5,376 bases of DNA from a bacterium (lineage in GTDB: Bacteria; Ratteibacteria; UBA8468): positions 1 to 5,376 of the forward strand of contig DAOWFY010000095.1 in the NCBI GenBank assembly GCA_030637775.1, read 5' to 3'. Positions 1 through 5,376 of the stretch are shown piece after piece. Below the pieces are notes generated by a model. It worked only from the letters and a program-made list of their open reading frames with translations, was not told the DNA's origin and searched no databases. Made by a program: the position numbers and the translations under genes. Each line of letters opens with the position of its first letter. Positions within the stretch are counted from its first letter, which is position 1.

Positions 1-12
1 AGGGTATAAATA

Positions 13-22
13 CACCTCCTTT
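13..22 (-). promoter_or_regulatory. Strong Shine-Dalgarno sequence of a leftward gene starting outside the window
   Basis: The minus strand reads AAAGGAGGTG, fully complementary to the 3' end of 16S rRNA. The remaining 12 bases to the window edge (TATTTATACCCT) contain no ATG, GTG or TTG. The start codon must therefore lie beyond position 1, at 14 or more bases from GGAGG, which is rather long, or be a rare codon such as the ATA at 7-base spacing. Confidence 0.55.
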
Positions 23-33
23 AAAAAATTCCA

Positions 34-67
34 GGAGTTATCCACAGTATTAACAGGCACTAACTCC
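34..67. repeat. Inverted repeat GGAGTTA / TAACTCC around the DnaA box
   Basis: A 7-bp perfect inverted repeat: GGAGTTA at 34-40 and TAACTCC at 61-67, with a 20-base interior that contains most of the DnaA box. In the leftward transcript it could form a 5'-leader hairpin just upstream of the ribosome-binding site, or it could be an operator. No U-tract follows directly, so it is not an obvious terminator. Confidence 0.4.
38..46 (+). promoter_or_regulatory. DnaA box
   Basis: TTATCCACA is a perfect match to the DnaA-box consensus TTATNCACA. A weaker 9-mer, GTATTAACA (47-55, six of nine matches), follows directly. Both lie between the predicted leftward transcription start and the Shine-Dalgarno sequence, so DnaA bound here could repress the downstream gene. 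One perfect box with one degenerate neighbour is not enough to call a replication origin, and a chance 9-mer is possible. Confidence 0.5.
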
Positions 68-101
68 CCCCTTGGAGAACCCCCTATTAACTATGAATAA
101 T

Positions 102-130
102 ATTATATCCCTATGTGTAACCTTTGTCTA
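102..130 (-). promoter_or_regulatory. Leftward sigma70-type promoter
   Basis: On the minus strand a -35 box TAGACA (130-125, five of six matches to TTGACA) and a perfect -10 box TATAAT (107-102) are separated by exactly 17 bases. Transcription would start around position 95 and run left, out of the window. It sits just downstream of the transketolase stop, in AT-rich DNA. It probably drives the next leftward gene independently of the sugar operon. Not experimentally supported. Confidence 0.65.
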
Positions 131-161
131 TCAGTTCTACCAATAGTCTTAATAGCTTATA

Positions 162-1097
162 TCATTTCCTTTTCAGAATGTTCTCTGCTTCCTGGACAAT
201 GTCGGCCGCAGTTAGATGGTATTCCTTCATCAATTCTTCCGGTTTCCCCGATTCTCCAAAACGGTCTGAAAGCCCTATCCTTTTCATCGGAACGGGACAA
301 TTTTCCATCACTATCTCAGCCACCGCACTTCCCATTCCTCCCATAATTTGATGCTCTTCAGCGGTAATAATTGCTCCCGTCTCCTTTGCCGCTTTAACAA
401 TGATTTCTTTATCAATTGGCTTTATTGTGTGGAGATTGATGATTCTTGCGGAAACACCCTTTTCTTCCAGAGCCTGCGCTGCTTTCAAAGATTCATAAAC
501 CATTACCCCGCAGGCAATAATCGTTAGATCCTTTCCTTCCTTTAAAATTTCCGCTTTGCCAATGGTAAACTCTACCTCTTCTTTCGTAACAACGGGTAGA
601 GGTGCTCTCCCTAAACGAAGATAGACCGGACCATAAATTTTAGAGGCGGCAATCGTCGCTCTGGTTGCCTGGATGCTATCGGCAGGAACAATCACCGTGA
701 AATTCGGCAATACCCTCACTAAAGCAATATCCTCTGTTGCCTGATGGGTAGCGCCATCTTCCCCTACGGTAATCCCGCAATGGGTAGAACCAATCTTAAC
801 ATTGGCATTACTATAGGCAACGCTGATTCTTAACTGATCCCAAACTCTTCCGGTGACGAAAACGCCAAAACTACTGACAAAGGGAATTTTTCCCGAAAGA
901 GCCAGGCCGGCGGCGGTCCCAATCATATCGGCTTCAGCAACCCCCATCTGAAAGAACCTCTCGGGAAACTCCTTTTGAAACCAGCGAACCCTCGTTGATT
1001 CTCCTAAATCGGCGGTAAGGGCGACAACCCTGGGGTTCTCCTTACCTAACCTTAGTAATCCTTCTCCATACCCGTCCCGGGTTGATTTTAGTTTCAT
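162..1097 (-). CDS. Transketolase, C-terminal (pyrimidine-binding plus C-terminal domain) subunit
   Basis: A 311-residue partner of the preceding gene. It carries the ThDP pyrimidine-binding domain and the C-terminal domain of transketolase. Glu55 in MGVAEADM is the expected catalytic glutamate that activates the ThDP aminopyrimidine. VGEDGATHQATEDIALVR (111-128) is the classic substrate-side loop. A C-terminal domain follows from about residue 180 (TIIACGVMVYESL; HTIKPID; AEEHQIMGGMGSAVAE), ending near SDRFGESGKPEEL. The start at 1097 overlaps the N-subunit stop by four bases (ATGA) and follows AGAGGA with a 6-base spacer. The in-frame start at 1154 would extend 19 low-similarity residues into the upstream gene. 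It is the last operon gene in the window. Its TGA stop is followed by 161 bases with no clear terminator. Similar E1-beta proteins of 2-oxoacid dehydrogenases are excluded by the transketolase partner and the GEDGATHQ loop. Confidence 0.93.
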   Translation of the reverse strand: MKLKSTRDGYGEGLLRLGKENPRVVALTADLGESTRVRWFQKEFPERFFQMGVAEADMIGTAAGLALSGKIPFVSSFGVFVTGRVWDQLRISVAYSNANVKIGSTHCGITVGEDGATHQATEDIALVRVLPNFTVIVPADSIQATRATIAASKIYGPVYLRLGRAPLPVVTKEEVEFTIGKAEILKEGKDLTIIACGVMVYESLKAAQALEEKGVSARIINLHTIKPIDKEIIVKAAKETGAIITAEEHQIMGGMGSAVAEIVMENCPVPMKRIGLSDRFGESGKPEELMKEYHLTAADIVQEAENILKRK

Positions 1098-1903
1098 TTT
1101 AGTTCCTCTAACGCTTTCTCTGTTTCTTCTTTCTTCGGGGCCTTTCCATGCCACTCGGCGATATTCTCCATAAAGGAGACCCCTTTACCTTTAACCGTAT
1201 GAGCAACAATTACGCTCGGTCTTCCTTCCACTTTCTTTACTTCGTTATAGGCGGATAGAACCTCTTCTATTTTGTTTCCTTTAATCTCTATTACGTACCA
1301 GCCGAAGGCTTTCCACTTTTCAGCATAAGGTTCAAGTTGTTTGATCTCCTCCGTATTTCCATCTATCTGAAGTCTATTTCTGTCAACAATGGCACAGAGA
1401 TTATCCAGGTGGTAGTGATTGGCGGTCATTGCTGCCTCCCAGACCTGACCCTCATCCGTCTCGCCGTCTCCCAGGAGACAATAGACCCGATAATTCTTTT
1501 TATCAAGTTTTCCCGCAAGAGCGATACCATTAGCGATGGACAGTCCTTGACCCAGGGAGCCGGTGGAAGCCTCAATGCCCGGGACCTCTAAGTTATGGGG
1601 ATGACCCTGGAGAGGACTCTTTAATTTTCGCAGAGTAAGAAGTTTCTCCGCGGGAAAGTAACCGCATTTAGCTAAAACGGCATAGAGAAGAGGGCAGCAA
1701 TGCCCTTTGGAAAGGATGAAACGGTCTCTCTCCTCCCAATCCGGCTCCTTTGCTCTGTGCCTCATTACAGAAAAATAAAGAGCCACCACGAGTTCCACCG
1801 CGGAAAGGGAACCACCCGGATGGCCGCTCCCTGCCTCCCCCAGCATCCTGATAATATCCTTGCGCACCTCTAAACAAATTTTTTTCAGTTCCTCAATATT
1901 CAT
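1094..1903 (-). CDS. Transketolase, N-terminal (ThDP pyrophosphate-binding) subunit
   Basis: A 269-residue subunit holding the first ThDP-binding domain of a split transketolase. With the next gene it should form the active cytoplasmic enzyme that moves two-carbon ketol units between pentose, heptose, hexose and triose phosphates, using thiamine diphosphate and Mg2+. Visible motifs are [14 protein letters not shown] (26-38), FILSKGH (62-68), HP at 101-102, [14 protein letters not shown] (113-126), and the ThDP/metal motif GDGETDEGQ (145-153) running to Asn176 (IVDRN). The ATG at 1903 overlaps the transaldolase stop (ATGA) and follows AAGGTG with a 5-base spacer. An upstream in-frame TTG at 1921 is less likely because it lies inside the transaldolase gene. 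The length is normal for the split form, about half of a full transketolase. A DXS role is unlikely, since DXS is usually one chain. Confidence 0.93.
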   Translation of the reverse strand: MNIEELKKICLEVRKDIIRMLGEAGSGHPGGSLSAVELVVALYFSVMRHRAKEPDWEERDRFILSKGHCCPLLYAVLAKCGYFPAEKLLTLRKLKSPLQGHPHNLEVPGIEASTGSLGQGLSIANGIALAGKLDKKNYRVYCLLGDGETDEGQVWEAAMTANHYHLDNLCAIVDRNRLQIDGNTEEIKQLEPYAEKWKAFGWYVIEIKGNKIEEVLSAYNEVKKVEGRPSVIVAHTVKGKGVSFMENIAEWHGKAPKKEETEKALEELK

Positions 1904-2544
1904 TTTGGCACCTTTTTCCAATCTTCCAGAAACATCTTTACGCCTTTATCGGTTAAGGGATGAGAAATCATCTTTTTTAAAATAGGAGGAGGAATGGTAG
2001 CGATATGGGCTCCAATGACGGCGGCTTCAATCACATGCAGAGGATGCCTGATACTGGCAACAATGACCTCTGTTTGGTAGCCATAATTCTCAAATATCTC
2101 TACCGTTTCCTCAACCACATTCATTCCCCGGGCTCCCGTATCATCAATCCTGCCAATAAATGGGCTGACATAATTTGCCCCAACTTTGGCGGCAATCAAA
2201 GCCTGGCTGGCAGAAAAAATAAGGGTAACATTTGTTCTTATCCCTTCCTTGCTTAAAACTTTAACCGCTTTTATTCCTTCCTCGATGAAAGGAATCTTAA
2301 CCACGATATTTTTATGGATCTTTGCCAATTTTCTTGCTTCCTCTACCATCTTTTCCGCCTCTAAACTTACCGCCTCCGCACTGATTGGACCGTCAACAAT
2401 CTCGGTAATTTCCTTTACGACCTCCTCAAATTTCCTTCCCGAGCGTGCAATAAGACTGGGGTTTGTTGTCACCCCGTCAACAATCCCGAGATTAGCTGCC
2501 CATCTTATATCCTCAACAATCGCCGTATCTAAAAAGAACTTCAT
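1900..2544 (-). CDS. tal: Transaldolase, short TalC/Fsa-type
   Basis: A complete 214-residue transaldolase of the small TalC/Fsa family. It moves a dihydroxyacetone unit between sedoheptulose-7-P/glyceraldehyde-3-P and erythrose-4-P/fructose-6-P in the cytoplasm. It opens with MKFFLDTA and VTTNPSL (25-31). Lys83 in VVKIPF is the Schiff-base lysine. The discriminating residues point to true transaldolase rather than fructose-6-phosphate aldolase: Glu57 (SAEAV) where E. coli FsaA has Gln59, and Phe129 (SPFIGRIDD) where FsaA has Tyr131. ASIRH (163-167) is the phosphate-binding end. The start overlaps the dehydrogenase stop by four bases (ATGA at 2544-2541), with AGGAGG five bases upstream. Its stop in turn overlaps the transketolase start. 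It therefore sits beside its pathway partner, transketolase, and is probably translated in coupling with both neighbours. Confidence 0.93.
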   Translation of the reverse strand: MKFFLDTAIVEDIRWAANLGIVDGVTTNPSLIARSGRKFEEVVKEITEIVDGPISAEAVSLEAEKMVEEARKLAKIHKNIVVKIPFIEEGIKAVKVLSKEGIRTNVTLIFSASQALIAAKVGANYVSPFIGRIDDTGARGMNVVEETVEIFENYGYQTEVIVASIRHPLHVIEAAVIGAHIATIPPPILKKMISHPLTDKGVKMFLEDWKKVPK

Positions 2545-4091
2545 CTCTCCCTCCTCAACGTCTCAATGTGTCCCTTTCCTACCCCTTTTACTTTACATCC
2601 CAAGTTCAGGTATTTCTTAATCTCCCCATCGGTCAACAGATTTTGCGTGTCAATAACGGCTAAAGGTTTTCCCGCGGCTTCTACCACCTTTTCCGGATCA
2701 AGCCCTAAATATTCCTTGTGCCCCACAGCAAAGATGAGCGCATCCTTATTCTTTAAAGAGCCCAGGAGGTCTTTCTCTACCTTTGCCTCCGGAATCTCCG
2801 GCCATACCTTTACCAGAGGGTCATGCACCGACAAGCTTGCCCCTTCTTTTACTGCAGCTTTCCAGAAGATTTCGGAGGGGCTGTGTCTGGTGTCCCCCAC
2901 ATCACTGAGATAAGAGGCGCCCAAAAGATGAATATGCTTTCCGGAAACCGTCCCGCCGAGGGCAGATTTTGTCAATCTTAGGCTGTGCAGAGGCATTAAA
3001 TCGTTAATATTAACGGCTTCTACCGCCATCTCCAGACCCTTCTTTCTTTTAAAAACATTGAGCGAAGCCCAATGCGCAAGCACCGGATCCTTTGTAAGAC
3101 AATACCCCCCTACCCCAAAACCCGGGTTCATCAGGTTTTTGTGGGTGGGACGCACCCGGATCGATTTTACCACCTCAAAGAGGTTAATTCCTACTTCTTC
3201 AGCAAAGAGTGTCCATTCATAGACCAAAGCAATGTTTGTTGCGCGAAATGAATTTTCAAAGGTCTTGGATAGTTCCGAAGCATTGGTGTTATTCAGTCTG
3301 TAAAGAGGATACTCTTTTGTATCCAGAACATTGGTAAGAAACTCCTGGGCTATTTTGGCACTTTCCTCATCAATCCCGGAATAGGTGCGCCAGAAGTTAC
3401 GGATGGAACTGACATAATTTCTTCCCGGCATTACCCTCTCATAGGAATGGGCGATACGGGGTGGATTCTTGCTAATGTCAATACCTCTCGCCTTAAATTC
3501 TTTTTCCAGAATTGGTTTGACAATATGTTGACAGGTGCCCGGCGGAACGGTAGTCTCCACCAGAACAAGTGCATCCGGCTTGATATTTCTTCCCAGGTCA
3601 GCAATCGCTTTCTCAAAAGCGCCGGTATCGCAATAGCCTTTTGCGGCATCGCCAAAGACCGGCTTCGTTGCATCCAGCTGAATGTCGACCACGATAATAT
3701 CGGCGAGAGAAAAGGCATAAGAAGACCAGGTAGCCCTTAAGGTTTTTTTCTCCTTAACTATCCGGGGAAAAATCTCTGCCACTTCCGGGTCGGTAGCCTC
3801 AATTGGCGACTCACCTTTGTTAATCACCGGAACCTTCCAATAGGACCGGGTTGAAGGTCTCTGCACCCCATGAACAAAGTAAATCGGCTTTCCCTGGCTG
3901 TCGGTGCTGTCAGCAACGACTTCCGCCATCACCGCTCCCACGAAACCCAATCCCTGAATCGCAACAACCTTTCTTCCCAGTTGTGTCTGCTCTGCTGTTA
4001 TCTCATCCAAAATCTTTATCTCTTCTTTGCCCGCTTTCTCATCAGGCAATGCATATTTTACCCCTTCAGGACTTATCGAAACCTTTGCCAT
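2541..4091 (-). CDS. Divergent nucleotide-sugar dehydrogenase (UDP-glucose/GDP-mannose dehydrogenase family)
   Basis: A 516-residue NAD-dependent enzyme expected to oxidise C6 of a nucleotide sugar to the uronate in two steps, feeding surface polysaccharide. The start at 4091 follows AAGGAG with a 7-base spacer; the in-frame start at 4124 would overlap the isomerase gene. An N-terminal extension of about 40 residues precedes the Rossmann motif GLGFVG (47-52). ETTVPPGT (179-186) and the ERVMPG segment (218-223) resemble WecC/WbpA-type N-acetylhexosamine dehydrogenases. K276 and N280 (SELSKTFEN) match the conserved active-site Lys/Asn pair, and C331 in [13 protein letters not shown] is the catalytic cysteine. 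The C-terminal UDP-binding domain has [13 protein letters not shown] (393-405) in place of the usual YKPN.DD.R.SP, with Leu395 where Lys is normal and Gly399 for the first Asp. The usual V-x-T-P after the domain-1 strand reads VDIQL. Family is firm; the substrate is open and may be unusual. Confidence 0.88.
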   Translation of the reverse strand: MAKVSISPEGVKYALPDEKAGKEEIKILDEITAEQTQLGRKVVAIQGLGFVGAVMAEVVADSTDSQGKPIYFVHGVQRPSTRSYWKVPVINKGESPIEATDPEVAEIFPRIVKEKKTLRATWSSYAFSLADIIVVDIQLDATKPVFGDAAKGYCDTGAFEKAIADLGRNIKPDALVLVETTVPPGTCQHIVKPILEKEFKARGIDISKNPPRIAHSYERVMPGRNYVSSIRNFWRTYSGIDEESAKIAQEFLTNVLDTKEYPLYRLNNTNASELSKTFENSFRATNIALVYEWTLFAEEVGINLFEVVKSIRVRPTHKNLMNPGFGVGGYCLTKDPVLAHWASLNVFKRKKGLEMAVEAVNINDLMPLHSLRLTKSALGGTVSGKHIHLLGASYLSDVGDTRHSPSEIFWKAAVKEGASLSVHDPLVKVWPEIPEAKVEKDLLGSLKNKDALIFAVGHKEYLGLDPEKVVEAAGKPLAVIDTQNLLTDGEIKKYLNLGCKVKGVGKGHIETLRRER

Positions 4092-4108
4092 CTTTTTTCT
4101 CCTTTCTC

Positions 4109-4900
4109 TTAAGCTTCTTCCCACATTTCCTTCAATCGGGGCAGAAGCAATCCCGCTTCCTTTTCTATATTCCGAAAACTACCCCCATTATCCTCTACCG
4201 AAATTCTTCCTCGATAGTCAATCTCTTTTAAATAATGGAAGAAATTTTGATGGTTATAACGCGGTTTAACCCCTTCAGTCACCGGTACCGGAATATGAAC
4301 ATGCGCTATAGTTCCCTTAGTCGCCAATAGGTTGGCAAAAGGCTCATCTTCTTCCTCCATATGGAAAAGGTCAGCTAAGAGTTTGATTTCTTTTCTGCCA
4401 ACGTCTTTGGTTAATTGCAATCCCTCCTTTACCGAATTAATAATATTGGTAGCCGGTTTAAAAAGAGGCTCAATGACGATCGTAATTCCCTCATTTTTTG
4501 CGATGTCGGCCGTAAGGTCAAGAAAGTCGATTAACTGTTGGTATGCTTTTTCAAAAGGAAATTCTTCCGGTACCTTCCTTGCTCCACCACTGCCAAAGAC
4601 AATGATTTTGCCGCCAAGATTGGCGATGCGCCTGATGGATGCTTCCAGATAATTTTTCAATCGCGAAGAATCTATCTTATCCCCTACCACCTTTATTTCG
4701 CCGGGAATAAAACAGTTAAAGACCTCCGGTCTTACAGGAGACCTTTTGATTTTGTCCTTTATCTCATCAAACTTTTCTTCACTCTCCTCCGGTAACACCT
4801 CCCCTACCCTCAATTCAATATAATCATAACCTGCCTCTTGCAAGATGGGCAGAAGGTCCACCTTCCCTTTTAATCCTTCGGTACACATTCCAAACCTCAT
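4109..4900 (-). CDS. Sugar (phosphate) isomerase/epimerase, xylose-isomerase-like TIM barrel
   Basis: A 263-residue cytoplasmic enzyme of the AP-endonuclease-2/xylose-isomerase-like TIM-barrel superfamily, whose members isomerise or epimerise sugars, sugar phosphates or related carbonyl compounds using a divalent metal. The start MRFGMCTEGL is chosen on the GGGAGG site four bases upstream. The length suits a complete single-domain barrel. Visible superfamily signs are the opening strand (RFGMCTEGL), DYIELRVGE near residue 30, and VFGSGGARKVPE at 101-112. The likely metal ligands, in the usual order Glu, Asp, His, Glu, are E144 (IVIEPL), D177 with H180 (ADLFHM), H202 (HVHIP) and E236 (ISVEDNGG). 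There is no signal peptide or membrane segment. It lies between the kinase and the nucleotide-sugar dehydrogenase, 17 bases from the latter. Members range over tagatose/psicose 3-epimerases, hydroxypyruvate isomerases and inosose dehydratases, so the substrate is unknown. Confidence 0.88.
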   Translation of the reverse strand: MRFGMCTEGLKGKVDLLPILQEAGYDYIELRVGEVLPEESEEKFDEIKDKIKRSPVRPEVFNCFIPGEIKVVGDKIDSSRLKNYLEASIRRIANLGGKIIVFGSGGARKVPEEFPFEKAYQQLIDFLDLTADIAKNEGITIVIEPLFKPATNIINSVKEGLQLTKDVGRKEIKLLADLFHMEEEDEPFANLLATKGTIAHVHIPVPVTEGVKPRYNHQNFFHYLKEIDYRGRISVEDNGGSFRNIEKEAGLLLPRLKEMWEEA

Positions 4901-4904
4901 TTTT

Positions 4905-4910
4905 CCTCCC
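4905..4910 (-). promoter_or_regulatory. Shine-Dalgarno site fixing the isomerase start
   Basis: On the minus strand GGGAGG is followed by AAAA and then ATG at 4900-4898. It sits between the kinase stop codon (TAG, 4914-4912) and the isomerase start. This decides against the upstream in-frame start at 4948, which lies inside the kinase gene and would add 16 residues with no family similarity. Confidence 0.85.
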
Positions 4911-4911
4911 T

Positions 4912-5376
4912 CTAATTTAAAATCCCGGCGCCAGCAGTAGAGATACAAATTTCAGCAGCAAAAGGAAGCCCCTTGGCTTGATAATATTTTTCCCCTATTT
5001 CCCTTAAGAATCCTTTTACCTCCCTATTCCTGACCAAAACAACTATTGCTCCGCCAAATCCTGCCCCGGTAAGACTGGCGCCAATAACCCCGCGTATCCT
5101 CTTAGAAATATCAACCAATTCATCCAACTCTTCACAACTGCAGCGGAAATCTCCTGGTTGAAAGAGAATTTGAGCCTTATTCCTTCGACTACGCTCAGGA
5201 TGTGATGCTTCAGATGGTGAGTGTGACCGAACCACTTTCTTATCCTTAAGATTTTTGCAAAGTTTTTCTAAATATTCATCAGTAACTTCCCTTTCATAGA
5301 AACTCTTTTTACCATTTTTGTCAAAAGAGACAACTCGATCTCCGTTATGGGAGATATACATTAGTTTCCCAAGTTC
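4912..5376 (-). CDS. Galactokinase-type GHMP sugar kinase, C-terminal part (partial, 5' end outside window)
   Basis: The last 154 residues of a sugar kinase that would transfer phosphate from ATP to the anomeric hydroxyl of galactose or a related monosaccharide in the cytoplasm. The frame is open through the right edge: five codons (ELGKL) precede the first visible Met, and ELGKLMYISHNGDRV resembles the galactokinase 'LG.LM..SH.GDRV' segment, so that Met is internal. The block AQILFQPGDFRCS followed by ELDELVDI, and the glycine-rich GHMP motif 3 (GASLTGAGFGGAIVVLV, visible residues 99-115), place it in the galactokinase branch; the C-terminus (STAGAGIL) also fits. Residues 51-66 (SHSPSEASHPERSRRN) are foreign-looking and come from a short repeat in the linker before AQILFQPG. 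The frame stays open and motif 3 is intact, so the protein may still work. It ends in TAG, 11 bases before the isomerase gene. Substrate (galactose, arabinose or another sugar) cannot be fixed without the N-terminal part. Confidence 0.85.
   Translation of the reverse strand, partial: ELGKLMYISHNGDRVVSFDKNGKKSFYEREVTDEYLEKLCKNLKDKKVVRSHSPSEASHPERSRRNKAQILFQPGDFRCSCEELDELVDISKRIRGVIGASLTGAGFGGAIVVLVRNREVKGFLREIGEKYYQAKGLPFAAEICISTAGAGILN
5179..5227 (-). repeat. Short interspersed repeat of the 'HPERSRR' type inside the kinase gene
   Basis: The plus-strand core TCCTTCGACTACGCTCAGGA lies at 5181-5200. Read on the minus strand it gives ATCCTGAGCGTAGTCGAAGG, encoding SHPERSRR. From memory, this string and the longer form CHPERSEASHPERSRR recur across many unrelated proteins and intergenic regions of environmental bacteria, which marks it as a dispersed repeat rather than a protein motif. 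The copy seems to have two units: an intact one (SHPERSRRN) and a degraded upstream one (SHSPSEA, compare CHPERSEA). The core is an imperfect palindrome with TCCT/AGGA ends. Boundaries are estimated from similarity to the remembered two-unit form. I see no flanking target-site duplication. Confidence 0.7.

Larger units (their letters stand above)
1..161. other. Non-coding control region downstream of the transketolase genes
   Basis: No open frame here looks like a gene on either strand. The segment holds the leftward promoter, DnaA box, inverted repeat and ribosome-binding site listed separately, plus two runs of C (66-72 and 80-84). I looked for a terminator for the sugar operon just after the transketolase stop and found no GC-rich stem followed by a T-run. 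Read-through into the next gene is therefore possible. Confidence 0.6.

Noticed and set aside
1-22. CACCTCCTTT on the plus strand resembles the 3' end of 16S rRNA.
   Set aside because: The preceding bases (AGGGTATAAATA) do not match the conserved 16S 3' region (GGCTGGAT before CACCTCCTTT). On the minus strand it reads as a normal strong ribosome-binding site.
100-161. Intrinsic terminator after the transketolase C-subunit stop.
   Set aside because: Short CTAT/TAG repeats exist, but there is no GC-rich stem followed by a T-run in the transcribed direction.
1097-1154. Longer transketolase C-subunit start at 1154.
   Set aside because: The extra 19 residues are charged and family-unlike, and they overlap the upstream gene. 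The ATG at 1097 has a good ribosome-binding site and ATGA overlap.
162-1903. The ThDP pair as 1-deoxyxylulose-5-phosphate synthase or a 2-oxoacid dehydrogenase E1.
   Set aside because: DXS is normally one longer chain, and E1 alpha/beta lack this GEDGATHQ loop and the [10 protein letters not shown] signature. The adjacent transaldolase supports transketolase.
1903-1921. Longer transketolase N-subunit start at TTG 1921.
   Set aside because: It would lengthen the overlap with transaldolase. ATG 1903 has a proper AAGGTG site and the ATGA overlap seen at the neighbouring junctions.
2186-2620. Plus-strand open frame of 144 codons opposite the transaldolase gene.
   Set aside because: It is antisense to a well-conserved gene, its composition is that of a reverse-strand shadow, and no domain is recognisable.
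3851-4231. Plus-strand open frame of 126 codons, rich in Ser, Pro, Leu and Phe, across the dehydrogenase/isomerase junction.
   Set aside because: It spans two real minus-strand genes and their ribosome-binding site. The apparent hydrophobic content comes from antisense reading of Lys/Glu-rich genes.
1-5376. CRISPR array, tRNA or rRNA gene, phage or insertion-sequence transposase, defence genes.
   Set aside because: No regularly spaced repeats, no tRNA-like T-loop/anticodon arrangement noticed, and no transposase, integrase or nuclease-like protein in any plausible gene.

Overview
The window is a compact, minus-strand gene cluster from an uncharacterised bacterium with moderate GC content. 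All real genes point leftward. Bacterial features include strong Shine-Dalgarno sequences, 4-bp ATGA gene overlaps, a sigma70-type promoter and a DnaA box. The split two-gene transketolase and a short 'SHPERSRR'-coding repeat inside a gene are both things I associate with environmental anaerobes and candidate phyla. That taxonomic hint is weak, and I do not name a phylum.

Layout in direction of transcription (right to left): (1) 5376-4912, the 3' part of a galactokinase-type GHMP sugar kinase, cut by the window edge and carrying an in-frame short repeat; (2) 4900-4109, a TIM-barrel sugar (phosphate) isomerase/epimerase; (3) 4091-2541, a divergent nucleotide-sugar (UDP-sugar type) dehydrogenase; (4) 2544-1900, a TalC-type transaldolase; (5) 1903-1094, transketolase N-terminal subunit; (6) 1097-162, transketolase C-terminal subunit. 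Genes 1-2 and 2-3 are separated by 11 and 17 bases. Genes 3-4, 4-5 and 5-6 each overlap by four bases (ATGA). The set is almost certainly one operon with translational coupling in its second half. Its promoter lies off the right edge.

The last 161 bases (1-161) hold no gene. They contain a near-consensus leftward promoter (TAGACA, 17 bp, TATAAT), a perfect DnaA box (TTATCCACA) inside a 7-bp inverted repeat, and a full-length Shine-Dalgarno sequence. This looks like the 5' control region of another leftward gene that begins just outside the window. I see no convincing intrinsic terminator after the transketolase.

Together the genes suggest sugar interconversion. The kinase phosphorylates a monosaccharide and the TIM-barrel enzyme isomerises or epimerises a sugar. 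Transaldolase and split transketolase run the non-oxidative pentose phosphate rearrangements (C3-C7 sugars). The dehydrogenase oxidises a nucleotide sugar to a uronate, probably for cell-surface polysaccharide. The assignment to families is firm; the exact substrates and whether the genes form one dedicated pathway are inference. Nothing here is clearly a new defence or mobile system. The most unusual items are the divergent dehydrogenase, the repeat embedded in the kinase, and the DnaA-box leader at the left edge.
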